Below are positions 54,261 to 64,000 of a stretch of 64,000 bases of DNA, one piece after another. The translations under genes and the position numbers were made by a program. Each line of letters starts with the position of its first letter. The first letter of the stretch is position 1. The stretch is taken from contig NZ_JAUZDX010000006.1 in the NCBI RefSeq assembly GCF_030704685.1, positions 186,001-250,000 of the forward strand. The letters are read 5' to 3'. The notes under the pieces are model-generated. The model had not been told where the DNA came from and searched no databases. It saw only the letters and a program-made list of their open reading frames with translations. The DNA is from Acidovorax sp. A1169 (lineage in GTDB: Bacteria > Pseudomonadota > Gammaproteobacteria > Burkholderiales > Burkholderiaceae_C).

Positions 54261-54274
54261 TTGATACGGATCAA
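54261..54274. promoter_or_regulatory. FNR/ANR-type box TTGATACGGATCAA
   Basis: Perfect TTGAT-N4-ATCAA, centre 67 bp before the ATG at 54200. A class II start would fall near 54226, with TAAGCT (54239-54234) as a weak -10 box. Confidence 0.7.
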
Positions 54275-54367
54275 CTCGCCTGTGCACAGACAGGGCCGTT
54301 TTGGGCGCATATTCCGGCCCCGTGGCGCCAGCCGTTGGTGCCCACAGTTTGCGAGGGCGAAGTCGAC

Positions 54368-54398
54368 AAAAAATGGCCCCCATCGGGAGCCATTTTTA
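54368..54398 (-). terminator. Terminator after tctC
   Basis: Minus strand: ATGGC, one mismatch, CCC, 3-base loop, GGG, GCCAT and six T. Closely related to the hairpin at 50047-50076. Confidence 0.85.
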
Positions 54399-54415
54399 TC
54401 GGGAAGCGAACCGAT

Positions 54416-55399
54416 TTACTCGATCTTCGCGCCTGAAGCTTCCACTATGCCCTTCCATTTGGCGTAATCGTTTTTCATCAAGGTACCGAACTGCGCGGCG
54501 GACATGGCTTCGGGCTCGGCGCCCTGGGCCTGGATGGCGGCCTTCATCTCGGCGGTGGCCAGCAGCTTGTTGATCTCGGTGTTCAGGGCCGTTACCACGC
54601 TGGCCGGCGTGCCGGCGGGCGCGAACACGCCGTACCAGGTGCTCACGTCGAAGCCCTTGAAGCCCGATTCGGCCACGGTGGGTACGTCGGGCAGGGACGA
54701 GCTGCGCTTGGCCGAGGTCACGGCCAGGGCACGCAACTTGCCCGACTTGAGCTGGCCCATGGCCGAGGGCACGGAGGACATCAGCAGGTCCACGTTGCCG
54801 GCCAGTGCATCCATGAGGGCCGGGTTCGATCCCTTGTAGGGGATGTGGCTGAGCTTCACTCCCGCGGCCTTCTCGAACAGGTCGCCCGCCAGGTGGATGG
54901 AGGTGCCGTTGCCGGGCGAGCCGTAGGTGACGGTGCCGGGCGCTGCCTTGGCGGCGGCGATCACGTCGGCCAGGGTCTTGTACTTGGAGTTGGCGCTGGT
55001 GGCGATGACCACGGGTGTATAGGCCACGTGGGCCACGGCGGTCAGGTCCTTGGTGGGGTCCCAGGGCAGGTTCTTGTACAGCCAGGGGCCGATGACCAGG
55101 TTGTCCTTCTGGCCCATCACGATGTCATAGCCCGTGGGCGCGGCCTTCACGGCCTCGCCGATGCCGATGGTGCCGCCGGCGCCGGCTTTGTTGTCGGCCA
55201 CCACCGTCCACTTGGCGCTTTCGGTGAGCTTGGTGGCCACCAGGCGCGAGAGGATGTCGGTGCCGCCACCGGGCGGGAAGGGCACGATCAGGCGGATGGG
55301 CTTGTTGGGGTAGGCGGCGGCAGGGGCGGGTGCCTGCGCATGCGCGGTGGCACCCAGGGCAAGGGCCAGCGCGCTGAAGGAAATCAGGGTGCGAATCAT
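54416..55399 (-). CDS. Tripartite tricarboxylate transporter substrate-binding protein (Bug/TctC)
   Basis: 327 residues. Signal peptide (ISFSALALALGATAHAQ), then the Bug fold: YPNKPIRLIVPFPPGGGTDI, ENKAGAGG-like DNKAGAGGTIGIGEAV, YGSPGNGTSIHLAGDLF and VPTVAESGF. It is a periplasmic binding protein for carboxylates or related solutes. No TctA/TctB membrane genes are near, which is common for this family in Burkholderiales. It follows bktB by 158 bp on the same strand. Confidence 0.92.
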   Translation of the reverse strand: MIRTLISFSALALALGATAHAQAPAPAAAYPNKPIRLIVPFPPGGGTDILSRLVATKLTESAKWTVVADNKAGAGGTIGIGEAVKAAPTGYDIVMGQKDNLVIGPWLYKNLPWDPTKDLTAVAHVAYTPVVIATSANSKYKTLADVIAAAKAAPGTVTYGSPGNGTSIHLAGDLFEKAAGVKLSHIPYKGSNPALMDALAGNVDLLMSSVPSAMGQLKSGKLRALAVTSAKRSSSLPDVPTVAESGFKGFDVSTWYGVFAPAGTPASVVTALNTEINKLLATAEMKAAIQAQGAEPEAMSAAQFGTLMKNDYAKWKGIVEASGAKIE

Positions 55400-55524
55400 G
55401 GTGAAAGATGTCTCCGTCGGTTCAATGGTTGGGGCGGCCGCTTCAGGCGCGCTCCACTCTGCTGATCTGGGCCAGCACCTGTGGATGATCGCTGATCCTC
55501 CACAGGGCCGGCCTTGCCAATACG

Positions 55525-55544
55525 GGGTGGCAGCATCGCCACCC
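55525..55544. other. GC hairpin just after bktB
   Basis: GGGTGGC-N6-GCCACCC, 14 bp past the bktB stop. No T-run, so perhaps an RNA-stabilising or Rho-related structure. Confidence 0.35.
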
Positions 55545-55557
55545 GCGATGGCAGGTG

Positions 55558-56742
55558 TCAGAGGCGTTCGAAAATCGCCGCAATGCCCTGGCCGCCGCCG
55601 ATGCACATCGTCACCAGCGCATAGCGCCCCTGCACGCGCTGCAGTTCGTGCAGAGCCTTCACGGTGATCAGCGCGCCAGTGGCCCCGATCGGGTGGCCCA
55701 GCGAGATGCCCGAGCCATTGGGATTGACCTTGGCCGGGTCCAGGCCCAGGTCCTTGGTCACGGCGCAGGCCTGGGCAGCAAAGGCCTCGTTGGCCTCGAT
55801 CACGTCCAGGTCGTTCACCGTGAGGCCGGCTTTCTTGAGCGCCAGCTGCGTGGCCGGCACCGGGCCGATGCCCATGTACTTGGGGTCCACGCCTGCGTGG
55901 GCATAGGCCACCAGCCGCGCCAGGGGCTTGGCATCGCGCGCCTTGGCGGCGCCGGCTTCCATCAGCACCAGGGCGGCTGCGGCGTCGTTGATGCCCGAGG
56001 CATTGCCAGCCGTCACCGTGCCGTTTTCCTTGAGGAACACGGGCTTGAGCTTGGCCATGTCCGCGAGGGTTGCGCCGGGGCGAAAGTGCTCGTCGGTGGC
56101 GTACTGCACGTCGCCCTTCTTGCTCTTCAAGGTGACGGGCACGATCTGGTCCTTGAACAGGCCTGCCTCGGTCGCGCGCTCGGCGCGGTTGTGGCTTTCC
56201 ACGGCCAGTTGGTCCTGGTCTTCGCGGCTGATGCCCCACTTGGCGGCGATGTTCTCGGCCGTCACCCCCATGTGGATGTTGTGGAAGGGGTCGTGCAGCG
56301 CGCCCATCATCATGTCCACCATCTTCGTGTCGCCCATGCGCGCGCCCCAGCGCATGTTCAGGCTGGCAAAGGGGGCACGGCTCATGTTCTCGGCACCGGC
56401 GCCGATGGCCACGTCGGTGTCGCCCAGCAGGATGGACTGGCTGGCGTTCACGATGGCCTGCAGGCCCGAGCCGCACAGGCGGTTGACGTTGTAGGCTGGC
56501 GTGCCTTCACCGCAGCCGCCGTTGATGGCGGCCACGCGCGAGAGGTACATGTCCTTGGGTTCGGTGTTCACCACGTGGCCGAACACCACATGGCCCACAT
56601 CCTTGCCTTCCACGTTGGCGCGCGCGAGCGATTCGCGCACCACGAGGGCGCCCAGTTCGGTGGGCGGAATGTCCTTGAGGCTGCCGCCAAAGGTGCCAAT
56701 GGCGGTGCGCACTGCGCTGACGACGACGACTTCACGGGTCAT
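55558..56742 (-). CDS. bktB: Beta-ketothiolase BktB
   Basis: 394 residues. Thiolase residues: nucleophile Cys in NRLCGSGLQ near 90, GHPIGATG with catalytic His near 350, and CIGGGQG Cys near 380. The N-terminus MTREVVVVSAVRTAIGTFGG and overall sequence match BktB of Cupriavidus necator from memory. It condenses or cleaves acetyl-CoA with C4-C6 3-ketoacyl-CoA. It follows the SDR gene by 37 bp. Confidence 0.93.
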   Translation of the reverse strand: MTREVVVVSAVRTAIGTFGGSLKDIPPTELGALVVRESLARANVEGKDVGHVVFGHVVNTEPKDMYLSRVAAINGGCGEGTPAYNVNRLCGSGLQAIVNASQSILLGDTDVAIGAGAENMSRAPFASLNMRWGARMGDTKMVDMMMGALHDPFHNIHMGVTAENIAAKWGISREDQDQLAVESHNRAERATEAGLFKDQIVPVTLKSKKGDVQYATDEHFRPGATLADMAKLKPVFLKENGTVTAGNASGINDAAAALVLMEAGAAKARDAKPLARLVAYAHAGVDPKYMGIGPVPATQLALKKAGLTVNDLDVIEANEAFAAQACAVTKDLGLDPAKVNPNGSGISLGHPIGATGALITVKALHELQRVQGRYALVTMCIGGGQGIAAIFERL

Positions 56743-56779
56743 GGGAGTGTCCTTTCTTCTGGAGGGCGGTCTGTTGGTT

Positions 56780-57553
56780 CTATTGAGCGTCTCTTACATC
56801 GGCGACCGGGTTGGTGCCGAAGTCTGCGCGGTCCAGCCAGGCGAGCACGCGGGTAGCGGCGTCGGCAGGCGATGTGAGCTGGCCACCGGTCTTGAGGTTG
56901 GCGAAATTCTCGCGGTCCGGGAACGCCTCGGGGGCGGCGCCGCGAAGTTGCACCTGCATGTCGGTGTCGATCACACCGGGTGCCAAGGAGCAGACCTTGG
57001 CGCCATGGGGCTTGTGGGCCTCGTCCAGCGCCACGCAGCGCGTGAAATGGTCCATGCCGGCCTTGGCCGCGCAGTAAGCCGCCTGCGAGGCCATGGCGCG
57101 CCGGCCCAGACCCGAGGAGATGTTGAGCACCTTGCGTGCGGTGGCATCCCAACCCCCGGTGGCGCCCAGAAAGGCGGCCGTGAGCTGCATGGGCGATTCC
57201 AGGCCCACACGCAGGGCGTTGGCCAGGTCACCCGGGTCACTGTCCGATAGCGGGGCGATGCGCGGGATGGTGCCGGCGTTGTTGATCAGCGTGGCGCTGG
57301 CAAAGCGGCCCGGAGCCTGCGCGGCCAGCCAGTCTTTCAGGCGGGCGGCGGCCTGCTCGCCCTGCGACAGGTCTTGCTGCCACTGCTCCAGTGTGGCACC
57401 CGAGGCCTTGGCGGCGGCGGTCAGCGCGTCCTGGGTGTTGCGGGCCAGGCAGACGAGGGTGTTGGCCGGGCCTTGCAGCAATTGCTCGGCCATGGCCAGG
57501 CCCATGCCGCGCGAGGCGCCAGTGAGGATGAAGAGGTGTTGGGGTTGGGACAT
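56780..57553 (-). CDS. Short-chain dehydrogenase/reductase
   Basis: 257 residues. Cofactor motif TGASRGMG at residue 12, NNAG near 91, Ser in LNISSGLG near 144 and YCAAK near 159. The sepiapterin-reductase-like layout suggests NADPH-dependent carbonyl reduction; substrate unknown. The ATG is preceded by TACGAT and six bases (GGCGGG) with no Shine-Dalgarno. It lies between marR (29 bp) and bktB (37 bp) on the same strand. Confidence 0.9.
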   Translation of the reverse strand: MSQPQHLFILTGASRGMGLAMAEQLLQGPANTLVCLARNTQDALTAAAKASGATLEQWQQDLSQGEQAAARLKDWLAAQAPGRFASATLINNAGTIPRIAPLSDSDPGDLANALRVGLESPMQLTAAFLGATGGWDATARKVLNISSGLGRRAMASQAAYCAAKAGMDHFTRCVALDEAHKPHGAKVCSLAPGVIDTDMQVQLRGAAPEAFPDRENFANLKTGGQLTSPADAATRVLAWLDRADFGTNPVADVRDAQ

Positions 57554-57582
57554 CCCGCCATCGTACTGCGCCCCGCCTGGTT

Positions 57583-58101
57583 CTATGGCGCAGTCGGGGA
57601 TTCCAGCGCCGCCAACAGCAGGGTCAGCTTGGCGTCGAGCGCCGCCAGATCAGCCGTCTTGAGCGGCGCGAGGATACGGTGCTCGTTGGTCACGTGGGCT
57701 TCCACCGCGCGGTCGATCAGGGCCAGCCCTGAGGGGGTGAGCTGCACCAGCATGCTCCGCGCATCGTCGGGGTTGGGCAGGCGCACCACAAAGCCGCTGG
57801 CCTCGAGCTTGTGCATGCGGTGCGTCATGGTGCCCGAGGTAACCATCAGCGTGGAGAACAGGGTGGTCGGCGCCAGGCAATAGGGCGCGCCCGAGCGGCG
57901 CAGCGTGGCCAGCATGTCGAACTCCCAATAGCTCAGGCCGAACTCGGCAAAGGTGTCGTCGAGCCGGCGCTGCAGCAGGGCCGCGCAGCGCTTGATGCGC
58001 CCGATGGGGCCCATGGGTGCCACATCCAGGTCGGGGCGCTCGCGGTGCCACTGCGCCAGGATGGCGTCCACGGCATCGGGTGTGCGTTGGGGTGGGGGCA
58101 T
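57583..58101 (-). CDS. MarR family regulator
   Basis: 172 residues. Winged-helix core: YWEFDMLATLRRSGAPYCLA, the recognition helix region TSGTMTHRMHKLEASGFVVR and the wing NPDDARSMLVQLT. It is divergent from the EamA transporter gene with two matching 14-bp dyads in the 68-bp gap, so it probably represses both. Confidence 0.93.
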   Translation of the reverse strand: MPPPQRTPDAVDAILAQWHRERPDLDVAPMGPIGRIKRCAALLQRRLDDTFAEFGLSYWEFDMLATLRRSGAPYCLAPTTLFSTLMVTSGTMTHRMHKLEASGFVVRLPNPDDARSMLVQLTPSGLALIDRAVEAHVTNEHRILAPLKTADLAALDAKLTLLLAALESPTAP

Positions 58102-58115
58102 GGCAGCTTGAGTTG

Positions 58116-58129
58116 TCTTGATTTCAAGA
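58116..58129. promoter_or_regulatory. MarR operator site A
   Basis: TCTTGATTTCAAGA: perfect 6-bp arms with a 2-bp spacer, 15 bp before the marR ATG. Confidence 0.75.
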
Positions 58130-58149
58130 TTTTATGTTAGAGTTATTTA

Positions 58150-58163
58150 TCTTGATGTGAAGA
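58150..58163. promoter_or_regulatory. MarR operator site B
   Basis: TCTTGATGTGAAGA: same dyad with one arm mismatch, 34 bp from site A and 7 bp before the eamA ATG. Confidence 0.75.
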
Positions 58164-58169
58164 TAAAAA

Positions 58170-59072
58170 ATGCCTGAGAAAACCCACCGCATAGCCTGGG
58201 GCGATGTGCTCCTGACCGCGCTGGCGCCCACCATCTGGGGCTCCACCTACATCGTCACCACCGAGCTGCTGCCGCCGGACCGGCCCTTCACGGCCGCGCT
58301 GCTGCGCACCCTGCCTGCCGGCCTGCTGCTGGTGTTGTGGTGCCGCCAGGCGCCGGCCTTGCGCGATGGGGCCGGCTGGGCGCGCTTGCTGCTGCTGGCG
58401 GCGCTCAACATCGGCTTCTTCCAGGCGCTGCTGTTCGTTGCGGCCTACCGGCTGCCCGGTGGCGTGGCCGCTGTGGTGGGCGCGATCGGACCGCTGCTCA
58501 TGATGGGGCTGACCTGGGCGGTGGACCACCGGCGCCCGCCCGCGCTTGCCATGGGGGCCGGGGCATTCGGGGTGGCGGGCATGGCGGCGCTGCTGCTGTC
58601 GCCCGGATCGGCATGGGACATGGTGGGCGTCGCGGCCGCGCTGGCGGGCACGGTGTGCATGGCCTTCGGCACCTTTCTCGCGCGGCGCTGGCAGTCGGGC
58701 GGCCTGCCGGTGCTGGCCTTCACGGGCTGGCAATTGCTGGCCGGCGGCGCCATGCTGCTGCCCGTGGCCTGGGCCGTGGACCCGCCACTGCCCGCCCTCA
58801 CGGCCGTGCAGGTGGGCGGCTATGCCTACCTGAGCATCGCCGGCGCGCTGCTGGCCTATGCGCTGTGGTTCCGTGGCGTGGCGCGGCTGCCGTCGGTGGC
58901 CGTGTCGTCGCTGGGCCTGCTGAGCCCGCTGGCGGCTGTGCTGCTGGGTTGGGCGCTGCTCGGGCAGGCCCTGCGCGGCACGTCTCTGGTGGGCGTGGTG
59001 GTGGTGCTGGCCAGTATCCTGGCCGTGCAGTGGGCCATGGCGCGGCAGGCCCCGGTCGCCACTGCGGCTTAG
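58170..59072 (+). CDS. EamA (DMT) family exporter
   Basis: 300 residues, about ten membrane helices in two EamA repeats (PTIWGSTYIVTTELLPPDRP at the start, YAYLSIAGALLAYALWFRGV in the second half). Likely exports an amino acid or metabolite; substrate unknown. Controlled by the divergent MarR gene. Its stop overlaps the stop of the convergent pseudouridine synthase gene by 4 bp. Confidence 0.92.
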   Translation: MPEKTHRIAWGDVLLTALAPTIWGSTYIVTTELLPPDRPFTAALLRTLPAGLLLVLWCRQAPALRDGAGWARLLLLAALNIGFFQALLFVAAYRLPGGVAAVVGAIGPLLMMGLTWAVDHRRPPALAMGAGAFGVAGMAALLLSPGSAWDMVGVAAALAGTVCMAFGTFLARRWQSGGLPVLAFTGWQLLAGGAMLLPVAWAVDPPLPALTAVQVGGYAYLSIAGALLAYALWFRGVARLPSVAVSSLGLLSPLAAVLLGWALLGQALRGTSLVGVVVVLASILAVQWAMARQAPVATAA

Positions 59073-59720
59073 AAATCGGGCGCCAGATGGAACTGCAAAG
59101 GTTCGCTGGTGGCCGGGTGCGCCAGTGCCAGGTCGCTCGCATGCAGCAGCAGGCGCGGCGCCAGGGCCTGCGTGGCGGCATCGGCATACAGCGCATCGCC
59201 CAGGATGGCATGGCGCACGGCGGCCAGGTGCACGCGCAACTGGTGGGTACGGCCGGTCACGGGCTCGAGCAGAACACGCGTGGTGTTGGCCGCGGCATCA
59301 TGGGCATCGGCGCACCAGCGCGTGAGGCTGGGCTTGCCCAGAGTGGCATCGATCACCCGCAAGGGGCGGCGCTCCCAGTCGGCAGCGATCGGCAGGTCGA
59401 TCTCGGCCCAGGTGCCGTCACCGGCTTGGCCCATGTGCCCTTGCACCACCGCCACGTAGCGTTTGTGCACCTGGCGCTGCTCGAAGGCCAGGCCCAGCCG
59501 GCGTTGCGCGTCGATGTGCCGTGCCATGAGCACCAGGCCCGAGGTGGCCTGGTCCAGCCGGTGCACGATGAGCGCGCCGGGCCAGCGCTGCTGCGCGCGG
59601 GCGCTCAGGCAGTCCTGTTTGTCCGGCCCGCGGCCGGGCACGCACAGCAGGCCCGCAGGCTTGTGCAGCACCAGGATGTCCGCGTCCTCATGCACTGCGT
59701 GCACGGGCAGTGCGCCGCCT

Positions 59721-59740
<20 letters not shown>
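59069..59740 (-). CDS. RluA-family pseudouridine synthase
   Basis: 223 residues. Catalytic motif IVHRLDQATSGLVLMAR near residue 58 with the essential Asp, LVLHKPAGLLCVPG before it and LEPVTGRTHQLRVHL later. It modifies rRNA or tRNA uridines; target unknown. No S4 domain. The ATG at 59740 lies inside the 3' end of the histidine kinase gene (20-bp overlap), so the two are cotranscribed. Confidence 0.93.
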
Positions 59741-61883
<2,143 letters not shown>

Positions 61884-62048
61884 GGACAAAAAGCGATCAA
61901 CAAGGCCGGCGCACGCAAGGGGCATGCGCCATACCGGGCAGGGGGTGGAGCAATAAACAAGTGTAAGCCTCTCCCCGGAACCCCCATACCGCGCATGGAT
62001 GGGGCGATTGTTGACGGAATAGGAACAATCCTTTTCCCGTGCAGGGCT

Positions 62049-62068
62049 TACTGAACAAGCGGTCAGTA
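62049..62068. promoter_or_regulatory. Operator-like dyad TACTGA-N8-TCAGTA
   Basis: Perfect 6-bp arms upstream of the nitroreductase gene (65 bp before the ATG). Length and spacing fit a TetR-type regulator; the cognate regulator is not in the window. Confidence 0.5.
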
Positions 62069-62133
62069 CCTACAGTTCATCCACTGGCATTTCGGTGCCG
62101 CCAATCCACCTATGACACCAAGGAGCCTTTGTC

Positions 62134-62796
62134 ATGACCACAGCCACCCAGACCCCCGCAGCCAACGAACTGCTCGATAAACTGCAATGGCGCTATGCCG
62201 CCAAGAAGATGAACGCCGACAAGAAGGTCCCCCAGGACAAGGTCGAGCGCATCCTCGAAGCCGCCCGGCTGGCGCCCACCTCCAGCGGCCTGCAGCCGTT
62301 CGAGATCATCGTGGTGACCGACCCCGCAGTGCGCGCCCGCATCCAGCCAATCGCCTGGAACCAGGCGCAGATCACCGACGGCTCGCACCTGCTGGTCTTT
62401 GCTGCCTGGGACAACTACACGGCCGAGCGCATCAACATGATGTTCGACCTGACCAACGAACAGCGCGGCTTCAAGAACGAAGGCTGGGAAAACTATCGCC
62501 AGATGCTGCTGGGCATGTACCCCCAGCGCGATGCCGAAGTGAACTTCCAGCACGCCGCCCGCCAGGCCTACATCGGCCTGAGCGCTGCCCTGATCGCCGC
62601 CGCCTTCGAGGGCGTGGACTCCACGCCCATGGAAGGTTTCGACCCCAAGGCCCTGGACGAAATCCTGGACCTGGGTGCGCGCAACTTGCGCAGCGTGGCC
62701 ATCTTGCCGCTTGGCTACCGTGCCGACGAAGGCGACTGGCTGGTGAACCTCAAGAAGGTGCGCCGTCCCCGCGAACAGTTCATCACCGAGGTGTAA
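62134..62796 (+). CDS. NAD(P)H nitroreductase, NfsB-like
   Basis: 220 residues. FMN-binding nitroreductase fold: RYAAKKMNADKKVPQDKVER, LEAARLAPTSSGLQPFEIIV with the FMN contact region, AWNQAQITDGSHLLVFAAWD, and the C-terminal LPLGYRADEGDWLVNLKKVR. It reduces nitro- or quinone-type compounds. AAGGAG 9 bases before the ATG. A terminator follows at 62872. Confidence 0.93.
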   Translation: MTTATQTPAANELLDKLQWRYAAKKMNADKKVPQDKVERILEAARLAPTSSGLQPFEIIVVTDPAVRARIQPIAWNQAQITDGSHLLVFAAWDNYTAERINMMFDLTNEQRGFKNEGWENYRQMLLGMYPQRDAEVNFQHAARQAYIGLSAALIAAAFEGVDSTPMEGFDPKALDEILDLGARNLRSVAILPLGYRADEGDWLVNLKKVRRPREQFITEV

Positions 62797-62871
62797 GTCC
62801 CGCGCCTGCCCACCATGGGCCGGCCTCTCCCCGGTTGCATTTCTCTCCTCCGCCGTCTCCTTGACGTTGAT

Positions 62872-62906
62872 CCGCCCGCCACATACCGTGGTGGGCGGTT
62901 TTTTTT
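62872..62906 (+). terminator. Rho-independent terminator after nitroreductase
   Basis: 11-bp stem with one G-T pair (62872-62882 with 62888-62898), five-base loop, eight T. Confidence 0.93.
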
Positions 62907-62914
62907 GCGGTGGA

Positions 62915-64000
62915 TCAACGTGCCGCAGCGGGCGCATCGGTCACCTGGCGCAGCGGCGTGAGCACGAAGGCCAGCGCCACCAGCACCACCAGCGTGCCGC
63001 CGCTGGCCGCAAACAGCTGGGTGAGGGTGATGCTCTTCATCAGCCAGCCGGTCACCGCTGCCGAGATGGGGGCCAGGCCCATGAAGATGAACATGAACAG
63101 GCTCATCGCCCGGCCGATCAGCGCCGGGGGCACGCGCTGCTGGATCCAGGTGAACACGCGCACCTGCATGAAGCCGCCCAGCAGGCCGATGGCCAGCATC
63201 AGCGCCGCGCCCTGCCACACCGCGTTGATCATGCCCATGGGGATGAACAAGAGGCCGATGACGGCGTCGAACACCAGGATGGTCAGCCCCAGGCTGCCCA
63301 CCCGCAGGCGCGGGAACATGCCCGAGGCCACCATGCCCGCCAGCGTGCCCGCGCCATGGGCACCCAGCATGGTGCCGAAGGCGGCCGCGCCCAGCGCGGG
63401 GGTGCTGCTGGCCAGCACCGGAATTGCGATGTGGATGGGGCCCATGATGAACAGCGCGATGGCACTCCAGTAGAGGAAGCAGGTGCGCAGCTCGCGGTCG
63501 CGCCAGAAGTGCACCAGGCCCTGCGCCACGGATGCCAGCACGGCCTGCGGCACGGCAACAGGTGCTTGGGGCGAGGGCGCAGCGGCGGCCAGCGTCTGCA
63601 CCTTGGCCAGCGTCCAGGCCGAGACGCCGAAGCTCAGCGCATTGAGCGCAAAGGCCAGGCCGATGCCGGTGGCGTTGGCCCTGGAGTCGGCCGAGCTGCC
63701 GCTGCTTCCATCGCCGAACAGCACGATCAGCAGGCCCGCGAGCAGCGGGCCCAGGAACATGGCGAGCTGGCGCAGGCCCAGGGCGATGCCGTTGGCCGCC
63801 TGCAACTGTGCGCGCGGCACCACATGCGGCATCAGCGAGGTGCCGGCCGGGATGCTGAAGGCCGTGGCCAGGCCAATCGCCAGCGACAGCGCGTAGACCA
63901 TCCACAGTGTGAGCGCGCCGGTGAGCACCAGGCCGCTGAGCAGCGCCAGCAGCACCAGGTTGACGTACTTGGTGAGCATCAGCACCTCTTTGGGCGAGTG
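62915..64000 (-). CDS. MFS transporter, enterobactin-exporter-like group (partial)
   Basis: The frame is open from the window edge; 361 C-terminal residues are seen, with about nine helices. AGTSLMPHVVPRAQLQAANG, ALGLRQLAMFLGPLLAGLLI and PALIGRAMSLFMFIFMGLAP are typical of the MFS_3 (EntS-like) group. The N-terminus lies outside. Substrate unknown. It converges with the nitroreductase gene across a terminator. Confidence 0.9.
   Translation of the reverse strand, partial: HSPKEVLMLTKYVNLVLLALLSGLVLTGALTLWMVYALSLAIGLATAFSIPAGTSLMPHVVPRAQLQAANGIALGLRQLAMFLGPLLAGLLIVLFGDGSSGSSADSRANATGIGLAFALNALSFGVSAWTLAKVQTLAAAAPSPQAPVAVPQAVLASVAQGLVHFWRDRELRTCFLYWSAIALFIMGPIHIAIPVLASSTPALGAAAFGTMLGAHGAGTLAGMVASGMFPRLRVGSLGLTILVFDAVIGLLFIPMGMINAVWQGAALMLAIGLLGGFMQVRVFTWIQQRVPPALIGRAMSLFMFIFMGLAPISAAVTGWLMKSITLTQLFAASGGTLVVLVALAFVLTPLRQVTDAPAAAR

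Noticed and set aside
58116-58129. FNR-type reading of TTGATTTCAA
   Set aside because: It does not have the TTGAT-N4-ATCAA layout; it fits the repeated MarR dyad better.

Overview
The window is GC-rich and densely coded. Its gene content and order (kdpFABC-kdpD, mltG-tmk-holB-pilZ, tolB-pal-cpoB-tcdA, tex, bktB, an extracytoplasmic tctC-type binding protein) point to a Burkholderiales bacterium, most likely Comamonadaceae of the Acidovorax kind. This is recognition from protein sequence and synteny, not a database search. I see no transposase, integrase, phage genes, CRISPR array or replication origin.

Layout. 1-6335 (minus): high-affinity K+ uptake, in the order 35-aa micro-ORF, kdpF, kdpA, kdpB, kdpC, 44-aa micro-ORF, kdpD (cut by the window edge), behind a KdpE-like operator. 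6377-12939: a Lcl_C-domain secreted protein, an NTF2-GGDEF protein with a degenerate active site, a Bcr/CflA-type MFS pump, a DUF72 protein and a Kef-type K+/H+ antiporter, and a short Cys-motif protein. 13108-24971: tex, an HDOD protein, a patatin, a membrane PAS-PAS-GGDEF-EAL protein, a 4-hydroxybutyrate-dehydrogenase-like enzyme, an HSL-type esterase, a thioesterase-GNAT fusion and ygfZ. 25018-29679: mltG-tmk-holB-pilZ, then tatD and an ankyrin protein. 29684-35434: msbA-type exporter, tolB-pal-cpoB-tcdA and tRNA-Lys.

35502-42699 is a secretion-oriented accessory block. Two paralogous LuxR-type regulators flank a multidomain GH18 chitinase. Both regulators carry the same promoter (TTGACC, 17 bp, TAGATT) with the same 32-bp imperfect palindrome upstream, in intergenic regions shared with the divergent chitinase and with a secreted HYDIN-like protein. 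The latter gene is interrupted by a run of eight C. A TPT-linker metalloprotease follows. I regard this block as the most interesting candidate system of the window.

43124-49257: an acyl-CoA ligase, a PilZ protein divergent from a periplasmic-sensor GGDEF-EAL protein, and a 2OG-Fe dioxygenase. 49258-55399: uspA between two copies of a structured palindromic repeat whose central hairpins covary, a decayed copy of tctC, a beta-helix surface protein and an orphan GspE/PilB ATPase, then intact tctC. Perfect FNR-type boxes lie upstream of uspA and of the ATPase gene. 55558-64000: bktB, SDR and marR, eamA with two marR-type operators, a pseudouridine synthase, a hybrid histidine kinase, a nitroreductase and a partial MFS transporter.

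Themes: c-di-GMP signalling recurs (three GGDEF proteins, two with EAL, and two PilZ proteins). K+ uptake and K+ efflux genes lie about 5 kb apart. Several genes have a -10-like hexamer 6-8 bp before their ATG and no visible Shine-Dalgarno sequence, which suggests leaderless transcripts.
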